Source: Tenacibaculum soleae (GTDB lineage Bacteria > Bacteroidota > Bacteroidia > Flavobacteriales > Flavobacteriaceae). Taken from it: a DNA stretch of 64,000 nucleotides. Numbering within the stretch: position 1 is the stretch's first letter; every line of letters starts with the position of its first letter. The notes beneath the pieces are model-generated. The model saw only the letters and a list, made by a program, of their open reading frames with translations. It was not told the origin of the DNA and ran no database searches. The translations under genes and the position numbers were made by a program. The stretch lies in NCBI RefSeq assembly GCF_001693415.1, contig NZ_MAKX01000002.1, forward strand, positions 412,553 to 476,552. Direction: 5' to 3'. Of the stretch, positions 18,078 through 26,786 are shown one piece after another.

Positions 18078-18931
18078 TGATTTTAATTGCTGACGGAGGC
18101 TCAACTAAAGTAGATTGGATAGCACTTGATAAAGATAGTAAAAAGGAACTTTTTAGAATCACATCACAGGGTTTAAACCCTGTTGTTGTTAAAGAGCCTG
18201 AACTAATTAACAGACTTTACGAAATAACAGAAATTTATCAAAGCAGGTTAAAAATTACAGAAATTTACTTTTACGGTGCAGGCTGTGGTTCTGAACAGTC
18301 CGTCAAAAAGTTAAACACCGTTTTAATATCTGTTTTTAAAAAAGCTAAAATAACAATTAAAGAAGATATTTTAGCTGCTGCCTATTCTTGCGCTATCACT
18401 AAACCATCTATAATTTGTATTTTAGGAACAGGATCAAATAGTTGTTACTATGATGGTACGACTATAACAAAAATAAATCCATCCTTAGGTTATAGTATCA
18501 TGGATGAGGCTAGCGGAAATTATTTTGGCAAACGTTTACTTAGAGATTATTATTACAATAAAATGCCTATAAAATTAGCTACACAATTTAAAAAAAAATT
18601 TAATCTTGATATTGATGTTGTTAAAAGTAATTTATATAACAAACCTAATCCGAACATGTACTTAGCAACATTTTCTAAATTTATGTTAGACTATCAGGAT
18701 GAGTATTACATTAAGAGGTTAATTAAAAAAGGATTTAAAAAGTATTTAAAATACTATGTACTTCCTTATAAGAAAAACACGGGTACCCCTATTTATTTTG
18801 TTGGTTCAATTGCCTATTATTTCAAGAATATTTTAATCAATGTTGCAAAAAAAAACAACCTCTTTATTACTGACATAATACAACGGCCAATTGACAACCT
18901 TGTTAAATTTCATCAAATAAATAAAATTTAG
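18077..18931 (+). CDS. BadF/BadG/BcrA-type ATPase, N-acetylglucosamine kinase-like
   Basis: This 284-residue protein has the ASKHA fold. Phosphate 1 motif DGGSTKVDW (residues 5-13), then ILGTGSNSCYYDG and GYSIMDEASGNYFGKRLLRD in the middle, and VGSIAYYFKNIL near the C-terminus as the adenosine motif. It is the stand-alone BadF/BadG family form found in Bacteroidota, annotated as an N-acetylglucosamine kinase-like protein, so sugar phosphorylation in amino-sugar recycling is plausible. anmK at 57139, another anhydro-sugar kinase, belongs to the same superfamily. Its stop codon overlaps the stop of convergent murF, with no terminator between them. Confidence 0.82.
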   Translation: MILIADGGSTKVDWIALDKDSKKELFRITSQGLNPVVVKEPELINRLYEITEIYQSRLKITEIYFYGAGCGSEQSVKKLNTVLISVFKKAKITIKEDILAAAYSCAITKPSIICILGTGSNSCYYDGTTITKINPSLGYSIMDEASGNYFGKRLLRDYYYNKMPIKLATQFKKKFNLDIDVVKSNLYNKPNPNMYLATFSKFMLDYQDEYYIKRLIKKGFKKYLKYYVLPYKKNTGTPIYFVGSIAYYFKNILINVAKKNNLFITDIIQRPIDNLVKFHQINKI

Positions 18932-20181
18932 CAAACATCTAATATTTGCTCTAAAGCCATTCCTCTGGACCCTTTAACTAAAATCAGACTATCTTTTATA
19001 GGGTTATTTAATAAATATTTTTTTAACGCTTCAATATTTATAAATTTATAATGATTAGTAGTTGTTTTGTTAAAATTTGCTCCTACAAAAAACAAATTAT
19101 TTAGTTTTGAATTCATCGTTAAATCAACTATACTTTGATGTTCTTTATTACTGTAATCACCTAATTCAAACATATCTCCTAAAATAATTGTTTTATTCTT
19201 TGAATTAATATTATCAAAACTTTTTAAGGCCGCCCTCATGCTTGTTGGATTTGCATTATAAGCATCAAGTATAATCCTATTTTTTTTTGTTTTTATAAGC
19301 TGTGATCTGTTGTTTGAAGGAATATAATTTTCTATTGACTCTTTAATATACTTTTTATTTATTTTAAAATAATCTCCAATTGTTATAGCTGCTGCAAGGT
19401 TGAAAAAATTATACTCCCCTATTAAATTACTTTGTATTTCTGTATTTTTAAAGAACAATTTAACAAAAGGGTTTACTTCATCAAAAACGATTGATTTATT
19501 AAAAAAAATAGTGTTAGCGTTTTTTGTTTTTTCTATTTGAATTGGGTCTTTAGGGTTCACAAAAATTTTTTTCCCGTTGATAATTAAAAAATCATACAAT
19601 TCAGATTTTGCTTTAACAACCCCTTCTATTGAGCCAAAACCTTCTAAATGTGCACTCCCAAAATTTGTAATATAACCAAAATCAGGGTTGGAAACTTCAG
19701 ATAAAAAAGCTATTTCTTTAGGGTGATTTGCTCCCATTTCAACAATACCAATCTCCGTTTTATCTGTCATTGATAACAATGTTAAAGGTACTCCTATATG
19801 ATTATTTAAATTACCTTTAGTTGCTGTGATTTTATATTGTGAAGACAAAACTGCTTTTATTAACTCTTTTGTAGTTGTTTTACCATTACTTCCTGTTAAA
19901 GAGACAATAGGTATCCGTAACATGTTTCTATGATAAGTAGCTAGTTTTTGTAAGGTTTTCAACACATTGTCTACTAGTATTGTTCTTTTAGATGATACAT
20001 ACTCAATCTCATCAATTATAGCATAGGCAGCACCCTTTAACAATGCTTCTTCTGCAAATTTATTTCCATTAAAATTTTCTCCCTTTAAAGCAAAGAAAAT
20101 AGTGTTTCTTCTAATATTTCTGGTATCAGTATCAACTAAACCATGCTGCATATATAATTTATATAAATCGACTATCTCCAT
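18928..20181 (-). CDS. murF: UDP-N-acetylmuramoyl-tripeptide--D-alanyl-D-alanine ligase
   Basis: MurF adds D-Ala-D-Ala to the muramyl tripeptide in the cytoplasm, the last step before the lipid stage of peptidoglycan synthesis. It has the Mur ligase ATP motif SLTGSNGKTTTKELI, VEMGANHPKEI, NHIGVPLTLL, the DAYNANPTSMRAAL motif and the C-terminal VKGSRGMALEQIL. ATG 20181 (MEIVDLYKLY) is chosen because the eight upstream in-frame codons lie toward the terminator hairpin. It follows gldJ across that hairpin with no room for a clear promoter, so it may depend on read-through. Confidence 0.94.
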   Translation of the reverse strand: MEIVDLYKLYMQHGLVDTDTRNIRRNTIFFALKGENFNGNKFAEEALLKGAAYAIIDEIEYVSSKRTILVDNVLKTLQKLATYHRNMLRIPIVSLTGSNGKTTTKELIKAVLSSQYKITATKGNLNNHIGVPLTLLSMTDKTEIGIVEMGANHPKEIAFLSEVSNPDFGYITNFGSAHLEGFGSIEGVVKAKSELYDFLIINGKKIFVNPKDPIQIEKTKNANTIFFNKSIVFDEVNPFVKLFFKNTEIQSNLIGEYNFFNLAAAITIGDYFKINKKYIKESIENYIPSNNRSQLIKTKKNRIILDAYNANPTSMRAALKSFDNINSKNKTIILGDMFELGDYSNKEHQSIVDLTMNSKLNNLFFVGANFNKTTTNHYKFINIEALKKYLLNNPIKDSLILVKGSRGMALEQILDVC

Positions 20182-20195
20182 CCTGTAAAAATAAA

Positions 20196-20225
20196 AAAAC
20201 CTCATTGAATTTCAATGAGGTTTTA
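20196..20225 (-). terminator. Hairpin between gldJ and murF
   Basis: Stem AAAACCTCATTGAA/TTCAATGAGGTTTT with T-rich flanks. On the minus strand it follows gldJ and precedes murF by 15 bases, so it probably attenuates rather than fully isolates murF. Confidence 0.75.
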
Positions 20226-20245
20226 TATTGATTGTAATAATTATT

Positions 20246-21955
20246 TTACTTAGCTGTATCTGGCATAGCACTTTTCCTCTTGTTTAGCATCATTGGCCCC
20301 ATTTTGTCTGTAGCACACCTAAATCCTATAAAGTTAGTTGCCATATATTCTGGAAAATATCTTCTTTGTGCTGGATCTAACCAATATTCTCTATCTGCCC
20401 AAGAGCCACCTTTATAAACACGTGATTTATCACTAACAAGCGTTGTTCTTCTTTTATCATCATATTTATAATTATTAATTGGGTTCCCTAAAGTATCTCT
20501 TTCTGCTTCAGGTTTTTGAGGTGAATTATACATTCTTGAAGCACTGCTTAATTGATCTTTATCTAATTCATAGTCTTTTGAAGATGCTTGATCTCCATCT
20601 CCTAAACTTGAATTATTTGCCAAATTATAATTTCTTCTCATATAAGTATCTTCTTTTGTAATAGGAATGTACTTTACGCTACCAGGTAAATCTTTTGGAA
20701 CAATTCTTCCATTTTCTAAAGTATCATACTCTACCTCTCCTACTTCATCTCCAACAATAACTACTTTACCGTTCTGATCAATTAACTTTTTAGTAAATAC
20801 ATTTCCTCTAAAGTAATTAAAATCATTGGCTTCTGAATCTATAATTGGACGATATACATCTTCTACCCATTCAGCAACATTCCCTGACATATCATATAGA
20901 CCAAAAGCATTTGGAGGATAACTTCTAGCTGCGTTAGGAATATCAGACCCATCACTACTCCAACCTGCAATACCACTATAATCTCCTTTACCTTGTTTAA
21001 AGTTTGCTAATTGATCTCCTCGTCTTCTTTTATCTCTATCTCGAGTATATTTACCGTCCCATGAATATTTTTTTCTACCACGTATGTTATTATATTCACG
21101 ATTTTCAAATACAGCCTTTGCAGCATACTCCCATTCAACCTCAGTTGGCAACCTGAATTTTTGGGCCAAGATACCATCAGAAGAAGTTACTTGTCTTCCT
21201 GAAAACTTGTCTTTTTCTGGTTTAGGCTCTCCTTTTTTTCTTGGTATTGGAATTCCTTTTTTATAAATTGTTGAATCTCCATCAAACAATGCGTATGGAT
21301 TTGTCAAATAAGTATCTGTATCAAAATTATTTTTCCCTCTAAAACTCAGTGAGTCTTCTTTAAAAATATTTTTAATTACACCTTTATCCATTAAAATTTT
21401 TAAATTCACAGCATTTGTTCGCCATTTACAGTATTTATTTGCCTGTAACCAACTAACTCCTACTACTGGATATTCAGCATAAGACGGATGTCTTAAGTAG
21501 CTTTCTGACAATAAATTAGTATTACCTAATCCTTTTCTCCAAACTAGAGTATCTGGTAAAACTGAGTGGTAGATATTTTTAAATTGTGGTTCTTCTGGTG
21601 GAAATATATCTTTGGTATACTGCATAAACAGTCCATATTCAGCATTAGTAACCTCTGCTTCATCCATATAAAAAGAACGAACATGCATTTTTTGGGGGGT
21701 TGTGTTCCAATCAAACATTACGTCATCTTGTACTAATCCCATTGTAAAACTTCCTCCTTCGATATGTACCATACCAGGAGGTACTTCTTTACCATTTTTA
21801 TCTTCTCCTTTAATATAACCTCCATAATTTGGGTCATTAAAATTCCAACCTGTTAATGAAGATTTACTTGAACTACCACTTCTATTGCTCTTGCAAGAGA
21901 CAACAATTAACGAAGTAACAATTAACAAACTAAGTAGTTTTAATGTGCTTTTCAT
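20246..21955 (-). CDS. gldJ: Gliding motility lipoprotein GldJ
   Basis: GldJ is an outer-membrane-associated lipoprotein needed for flavobacterial gliding and for stability of the type IX secretion machinery. The 569 residues begin with a lipoprotein signal (lipobox VVSC, Cys about residue 21). The body is a formylglycine-enzyme/SUMF1-like domain: PPGMVHIEGGSFTMG, then YMDEAEVTNAEY, then PVVGVSWLQANKYCKWR, FRLPTEVEWEYAAKA, FGLYDMSGNVAEWVEDVY and the final GGSWADREYWLDPAQR plus GFRCA. Long insertions between the last motifs are typical of GldJ. With porV 345 bases away on the other strand, this is a T9SS/gliding neighbourhood. Confidence 0.94.
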   Translation of the reverse strand: MKSTLKLLSLLIVTSLIVVSCKSNRSGSSSKSSLTGWNFNDPNYGGYIKGEDKNGKEVPPGMVHIEGGSFTMGLVQDDVMFDWNTTPQKMHVRSFYMDEAEVTNAEYGLFMQYTKDIFPPEEPQFKNIYHSVLPDTLVWRKGLGNTNLLSESYLRHPSYAEYPVVGVSWLQANKYCKWRTNAVNLKILMDKGVIKNIFKEDSLSFRGKNNFDTDTYLTNPYALFDGDSTIYKKGIPIPRKKGEPKPEKDKFSGRQVTSSDGILAQKFRLPTEVEWEYAAKAVFENREYNNIRGRKKYSWDGKYTRDRDKRRRGDQLANFKQGKGDYSGIAGWSSDGSDIPNAARSYPPNAFGLYDMSGNVAEWVEDVYRPIIDSEANDFNYFRGNVFTKKLIDQNGKVVIVGDEVGEVEYDTLENGRIVPKDLPGSVKYIPITKEDTYMRRNYNLANNSSLGDGDQASSKDYELDKDQLSSASRMYNSPQKPEAERDTLGNPINNYKYDDKRRTTLVSDKSRVYKGGSWADREYWLDPAQRRYFPEYMATNFIGFRCATDKMGPMMLNKRKSAMPDTAK

Positions 21956-22300
21956 GTATTTTTAACTATTTTAAGGGTGGCGCAATTTACAATATTTATA
22001 ACTCCTTACAACTAATTTCTTTATAAAATGACATGTAAAAACTTGTCTTTGCAAGATTAAAAACGTTCATTTTTTAAGTTTAGTATTACGAATCTAAGAA
22101 AAAGATTAAATATTTACCATTAAAAATACATTATTTTATTCTACAATATCAACAACTTTTGCTAGAGTTTTTCTAAAAAAAATCATTTTACCATAATATT
22201 TACGCTGTTCTATCGTTTAGTTTACTGATTAAAAAACGAATAACTTTAGCATTTTTTTAAGAAAACTCTATATTTGCTAAACTAACTATCAAATTTTTAC
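21956..22300. other. 345-base divergent promoter region between gldJ and porV
   Basis: No ORF or RNA gene is supported. TATATTTG at 22269-22276 serves porV. For gldJ a minus-strand near-match TAAATTGC (read as GCAATTTA at about 21980-21987) sits close to the start, and a TAATCTTG near-match (CAAGATTA, 22052-22059) is farther upstream. The remainder is AT-rich without visible structure. Confidence 0.5.
22269..22276 (+). promoter_or_regulatory. -7 element of porV
   Basis: TATATTTG matches TAnnTTTG 24 bases before the ATG. Confidence 0.6.
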
Positions 22301-23377
22301 ATGAAAAAATTAACTTTTTTTTTGTTTTTTGTATGTTTTGCCCTTCAAACCAAAGCACAAATTACAACAGCAACCCCTTTTTTGCTAGTATCATCTGATG
22401 CTCGCGCTGGAGGTATGGGAGATGTAGGTGTAGCAACATCTGCTGATGCATTTTCAATTTTTCATAACCCTGCTAAAACTGTTTTCAATCAAAATAAAAT
22501 AAGTGTTGGTTTAAATTACACACCTTGGTTACGTAATTTAACCGATGATATATTTGTTGGAAATGTTTCTTATGTAAATAGGTTTAAAGAAAAAGCTGCT
22601 TGGGGAGTAGACATTAAATATTTTTCTCTAGGTCAAGTAGACTTAACCGATACTGATGGAACAAGTACAGGAACACAAAACCCTAACGAGTTTGCTATTA
22701 CAGGTATCTACTCGATGAAGTTAAGTGAAAAATTCTCAATGGGAATTGGTTTAAAATATATCAATTCCAATATTGATGTTAATGACAGTAGTATTAAAGC
22801 TGTCAACTCATTTGCAGTTGATATTTCTGGTTATTATCAGTCAGATGAAGAGAATTACGGTAATTTTAATGGACGTTATCGCTTAGGGTTTAATATTGCA
22901 AACATAGGACCTAAAGTTGAATATACTCCTGGTGAAGAAAATTTTATTCCTACAAATGCTAAAATTGGTGGAGGTTTCGATTTTATACTAGATAGTAATA
23001 ATATTATTGGTCTTAATTTAGAATTCACAAAACTATTAGTTCCTTCAAGCGGAGCTGCATCTTCAAGAAGCTGGTTTGAAGGAATGTTTACTTCTTTAGG
23101 TGATAGAAGTTTTAGTGAAGAGCTAAAAGAAACAACTTGGGCTTTAGGTGCAGAATATTTATATGATAATGCTTTTGCCCTTAGAGCTGGTTATTTTCAT
23201 GAAAGTGAAGAGAAAGGCTTAAGACAATTTTTAACATTAGGTGCTGGTTTTACAACTCAGGCCCTTAATTTAGATTTATCATATCTAATAAACACATCCG
23301 CAATAAACAACCCTTTAGAAAACACTTTACGTTTTTCTTTATCTTTTGATTTAGGAGAAATTTACGAAGATTATTAA
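22301..23377 (+). CDS. porV: Type IX secretion outer-membrane shuttle PorV (LptO)
   Basis: PorV is a FadL-like outer-membrane beta-barrel that takes T9SS cargo from the Sov/SprA channel and delivers it to the attachment complex. The 358-residue protein has a Sec signal (MKKLTFFLFFVCF, cleavage near TKAQ). The family N-terminal motif follows: TPFLLVSSDARAGGMGDVGV, then NPAKTVF. Alternating amphipathic strands continue to an aromatic-rich C-terminal strand (LRFSLSFDLGEIY). It has its own promoter and a terminator, and is divergent from gldJ. Other T9SS core genes are outside the window. Confidence 0.92.
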   Translation: MKKLTFFLFFVCFALQTKAQITTATPFLLVSSDARAGGMGDVGVATSADAFSIFHNPAKTVFNQNKISVGLNYTPWLRNLTDDIFVGNVSYVNRFKEKAAWGVDIKYFSLGQVDLTDTDGTSTGTQNPNEFAITGIYSMKLSEKFSMGIGLKYINSNIDVNDSSIKAVNSFAVDISGYYQSDEENYGNFNGRYRLGFNIANIGPKVEYTPGEENFIPTNAKIGGGFDFILDSNNIIGLNLEFTKLLVPSSGAASSRSWFEGMFTSLGDRSFSEELKETTWALGAEYLYDNAFALRAGYFHESEEKGLRQFLTLGAGFTTQALNLDLSYLINTSAINNPLENTLRFSLSFDLGEIYEDY

Positions 23378-23416
23378 AATATAATTTTTTTTTAATAAAT
23401 TCGTATATACAAATAC

Positions 23417-23447
23417 AAAAGCAGTCTGTTTAGACTGCTTTTTTTGA
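23417..23447 (+). terminator. Intrinsic terminator after porV
   Basis: Stem AAAAGCAGTCT/AGACTGCTTTT with loop GTTT, followed by a T run. Confidence 0.85.
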
Positions 23448-23463
23448 CCAATACTATTTCTTT

Positions 23464-23946
23464 ATGGAAAAAATAGAATTTAAAGCTTCTGCTACGGTAT
23501 ACAATAATGTAACCGAATTAAGTGAAGAAGATAAAATATTAATGGATAAAGCTATTGAAGCTAGAGCAAAAGCCTATGCACCTTACTCAAAATTTAGTGT
23601 TGGTGCTGCTTTTTTATTAGAAAACGGGAGTATTGTTTTGGGTAACAATCAAGAAAACGCTGCCTATCCATCTGGCATGTGTGCCGAAAGAGTGGGAGTT
23701 TGGAAAATAGGCTCTGAATTTCCAGGTGTAAGAATTAAAAAATTAGCAATTTCTGCTGCTTCTGAAAACACAACCGTTGATAAACCGGTTGGACCATGTG
23801 GCGCATGTAGACAAACTTTATCCGAATATGAAATTAACCAAAAAGAACCAATAGAAGTTTTTTTTATGGGAGAAATTGGTAAAATCGTAAAAACAAATTC
23901 GTTACTATCTTTACTTCCGTTTTCATTTGACAGTTCGTATTTGTAA
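23464..23946 (+). CDS. cdd: Cytidine deaminase
   Basis: Cdd hydrolyses cytidine and deoxycytidine to uridine and deoxyuridine. The 160-residue protein is the short homotetrameric type. Zinc ligands are Cys73 and the pair Cys112/Cys115 in PCGACRQ, with the proton-shuttling Glu75 in CAERVG. The substrate-binding FSVGAAFLLENG and GNNQENAAYPSG regions are intact. It lies just after the porV terminator. Product uridine can feed Udk (9027-9641). Confidence 0.95.
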   Translation: MEKIEFKASATVYNNVTELSEEDKILMDKAIEARAKAYAPYSKFSVGAAFLLENGSIVLGNNQENAAYPSGMCAERVGVWKIGSEFPGVRIKKLAISAASENTTVDKPVGPCGACRQTLSEYEINQKEPIEVFFMGEIGKIVKTNSLLSLLPFSFDSSYL

Positions 23947-24104
23947 CTCTATATTTTTGAGTAAAAAAAACGCTGTTTTTTTTTAAATAAATAATTAAAC
24001 CTTTATTTTTTAGGAATATTATAATTCTTAGAAAATGCACCTTTATTTAAGCATATATTTAATTAAAAATGCTTTACTTGTGTCGCAAACCCTAATAATT
24101 TAAA

Positions 24105-25169
24105 ATGAATTCAATAATAATTACAGGAACAGGTTCATACATTCCATCAATAAAAAAAGAGAATGACCGTTTTTTAAAAAATTCTTTTTTAAATACTAAT
24201 GGTGACGCTATTGAAAGTACGAACACTATAATTATTGATAAATTTAAGTCAATAACGGGTATTAGAGAACGTAGGTATGCTAAAGACAGCTACAACTCAT
24301 CTGACCTAGGTTATTTTGCTGCTAAGAAAGCAATAGAAAATGCGAATGTAAATCCTGAAGATTTAAATTATATAATATTTGCTCATAATTTTGGTGATGT
24401 AAAAAAAGGAGCCATACAATCCGATATTCTTCCTAGTTTAGCGAGTCGTGTAAAACATTTACTCCAAATAAAAAACCCAAACTGTGTTGCCTATGATATT
24501 TTATTTGGATGCCCTGGATGGATTGAGGGCGTTATTCAAGCACAAGCATTTATAAAAGCAGGCATCGCTAAAAAATGCTTAGTTATTGGAGGTGAAACCT
24601 TATCAAGAGTTGTAGATGAACATGACCGTGATGCAATGATATACAGTGATGGTGCTGGTGCTTGTATTGTTGAGCAAAAAGAAGGCAGTGATAGTGGTAT
24701 ACTTAGCCATGCTACACAAAGTTTTACTAAAGACGAAGCTTATTTTTTGTTTTTTGGAAACTCATACAATAAAGATTTAAACAAAGATGTTCGGTATATA
24801 AAAATGCACGGACGAAAAATTTATGAATTTGCTTTAAATAATGTACCGCAAGCAATGAAAACTGCTTTAGATAAAAGCGGAATTGAAATTGACCAGGTTA
24901 AAAAAATATTTATTCATCAAGCAAATGAAAAAATGGACGACGCAATTATTAAACGTTTTTATAGATTGTATAAAAAAACGGTTCCTAAAGGTGTTACCCC
25001 TATGAGTATTCATACATTAGGTAATAGCTCTGTAGCAACTGTACCTACACTACTTGATTTAGTTTTAAAAAGGAATATTGATAATCAAGAAGTAAAAAAT
25101 GGAGATGTTATTATACTTGCATCTGTAGGCGCAGGAATGAATATTAATGCAATTGTATATCGTTATTAA
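24105..25169 (+). CDS. FabH-like 3-oxoacyl-ACP synthase III family protein
   Basis: This 354-residue thiolase-fold protein has the full FabH-type triad: Cys136 in ILFGCPGWIEG, His in KIFIHQANEKMDD (about residue 275) and Asn in HTLGNSSVATVPT (about 306). Canonical FabH is about 320-335 residues; this one has a longer N-terminal part and a GAIQSDILPSLASRVKHLL loop. It is a paralogue type common in Bacteroidota, so it may prime fatty acids with a branched or unusual acyl-CoA, or make a secondary lipid. No acyl carrier protein or other fab gene is adjacent. guaA follows after 57-63 bases. Confidence 0.82.
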   Translation: MNSIIITGTGSYIPSIKKENDRFLKNSFLNTNGDAIESTNTIIIDKFKSITGIRERRYAKDSYNSSDLGYFAAKKAIENANVNPEDLNYIIFAHNFGDVKKGAIQSDILPSLASRVKHLLQIKNPNCVAYDILFGCPGWIEGVIQAQAFIKAGIAKKCLVIGGETLSRVVDEHDRDAMIYSDGAGACIVEQKEGSDSGILSHATQSFTKDEAYFLFFGNSYNKDLNKDVRYIKMHGRKIYEFALNNVPQAMKTALDKSGIEIDQVKKIFIHQANEKMDDAIIKRFYRLYKKTVPKGVTPMSIHTLGNSSVATVPTLLDLVLKRNIDNQEVKNGDVIILASVGAGMNINAIVYRY

Positions 25170-25221
25170 AAAAGTTCAAAAAAATCTAAAATCAAATACT
25201 TAAAGTCTAAAATCTAAGTAC

Positions 25222-25238
25222 TATTTTTGCATATGCAA
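25222..25238 (+). promoter_or_regulatory. -7 element and 12-bp palindrome overlapping the guaA start
   Basis: TATTTTTG (25222-25229) matches TAnnTTTG and ends only three bases before the guaA ATG. The last bases of the element and the start codon are spanned by a perfect palindrome TTGCATATGCAA (25227-25238). If the element is used, transcription would begin at or inside the start codon, giving a leaderless mRNA. The palindrome could be an operator or chance. Confidence 0.4.
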
Positions 25239-26768
25239 CAACACAACGTACTTATTTTAGATTTCGGATCGCAATACACACAACTTATTGCGCGCCGTGT
25301 GAGAGAATTAAACATTTACTGTGAAATTCATCCATATAACAAAATACCAAAAAACTTAAACGACTTTAAGGCAGTTATCCTTTCAGGAAGCCCCAACTCT
25401 GTTCGTTCAGAAGATGTTTTACATCCTGAATTAACTGAAATTAGAGGTAAAAAACCCTTATTAGCTGTCTGTTATGGTGCTCAATATTTAGCACACTTTT
25501 CTGGCGGATTGGTAGCACCTTCAAATACCAGGGAGTATGGTAGGGCAAATTTATCTTTTGTAAAAGAAGGAGAAGATTTCTTTAAAGGAATTAACATTGG
25601 TAGTCAAGTTTGGATGAGTCATTCAGACACCATTAAAAACTTACCTACAAACGGAACTTTATTAGCCAGCACTCACGATGTAGAAAATGCTGCTTATAAA
25701 ATTGAAGGAGAAAACACCTATGCAATTCAATTTCACCCAGAAGTATATCATTCTACCGATGGTAAACAATTATTAGAAAACTTTTTAGTTACTATAGCAG
25801 GAGTAGCACAAACTTGGACACCTGATTCTTTTGTTGACGAAACCGTTGCTAATATACAAGCAAAAGTAGGAAACGATAAAGTTGTTTTAGGTTTGTCAGG
25901 CGGAGTAGATTCAACTGTAGCAGCAGTTTTATTACACAAAGCTATCGGAAGCAATTTACACTGTATATTTGTTAACAACGGATTATTACGTAAAAATGAA
26001 TATACTGATGTTTTAAAGCAATACGAAGGTATGGGCTTAAACGTAAAAGGCGTAGATGCTTCGGCACGTTTTTTAAATGAGCTTGCCGGCTTAAGTGACC
26101 CTGAAGCAAAACGTAAAGCTATTGGTAAAGTTTTTATTGATGTTTTTGATGATGAAGCAAATCAGATTAAAGACGCTAAATGGTTAGCACAAGGAACAAT
26201 ATATCCTGATGTTATCGAATCAGTTTCTGTAAACGGAGGTCCATCAGCAACCATTAAAAGTCACCACAACGTAGGAGGTTTACCTGATTTTATGAAACTT
26301 AAAATCGTAGAACCTTTACGTATGATATTTAAAGATGAAGTTAGACGCGTTGGAGCTTCAATGGGTATTGATAAAGATTTATTAGGCCGTCATCCTTTTC
26401 CAGGACCAGGATTAGCTATTCGTATTTTAGGTGATATCACCGAAGAAAAAGTACGTATTTTACAAGAAGTAGATGCCGTTTTTATCAACGGACTAAAAGA
26501 AGATGGTTTGTATAACAAAGTATGGCAAGCTGGTGCTATTTTATTACCTGTAAACTCTGTTGGTGTTATGGGCGATGAAAGAACTTACGAAAAAGTAGTA
26601 GCTTTACGAGCAGTAGAAAGTACCGATGGTATGACTGCCGATTGGGTAAATTTACCTTATGAGTTTTTACAAAAAACATCAAATAAAATAATCAATAATG
26701 TAAAAGGTGTTAATAGGGTTGTATATGACATAAGCTCTAAACCACCTGCTACAATTGAATGGGAATAG
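25233..26768 (+). CDS. guaA: GMP synthase (glutamine-hydrolysing)
   Basis: GuaA converts XMP to GMP with glutamine as nitrogen donor. The class I amidotransferase domain has the nucleophile Cys80 in [12 protein letters not shown] and the His/Glu pair in [10 protein letters not shown]. The ATP-pyrophosphatase domain has the P-loop LSGGVDST (about residues 219-226), and the C-terminal dimerisation domain has [21 protein letters not shown] and the ending [12 protein letters not shown] 25233 ([14 protein letters not shown]) is chosen over the in-frame TTG two codons upstream because that TTG is part of the -7 element. It is followed by the LysM lipoprotein gene after 18 bases. Confidence 0.96.
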   Translation: MQQHNVLILDFGSQYTQLIARRVRELNIYCEIHPYNKIPKNLNDFKAVILSGSPNSVRSEDVLHPELTEIRGKKPLLAVCYGAQYLAHFSGGLVAPSNTREYGRANLSFVKEGEDFFKGINIGSQVWMSHSDTIKNLPTNGTLLASTHDVENAAYKIEGENTYAIQFHPEVYHSTDGKQLLENFLVTIAGVAQTWTPDSFVDETVANIQAKVGNDKVVLGLSGGVDSTVAAVLLHKAIGSNLHCIFVNNGLLRKNEYTDVLKQYEGMGLNVKGVDASARFLNELAGLSDPEAKRKAIGKVFIDVFDDEANQIKDAKWLAQGTIYPDVIESVSVNGGPSATIKSHHNVGGLPDFMKLKIVEPLRMIFKDEVRRVGASMGIDKDLLGRHPFPGPGLAIRILGDITEEKVRILQEVDAVFINGLKEDGLYNKVWQAGAILLPVNSVGVMGDERTYEKVVALRAVESTDGMTADWVNLPYEFLQKTSNKIINNVKGVNRVVYDISSKPPATIEWE

Positions 26769-26786
26769 AATTTTAAAAAAAATTAC

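Noticed and set aside
25170..25232. Possible purine riboswitch before guaA
   Set aside because: The gap is too short and lacks the paired loops of the aptamer.
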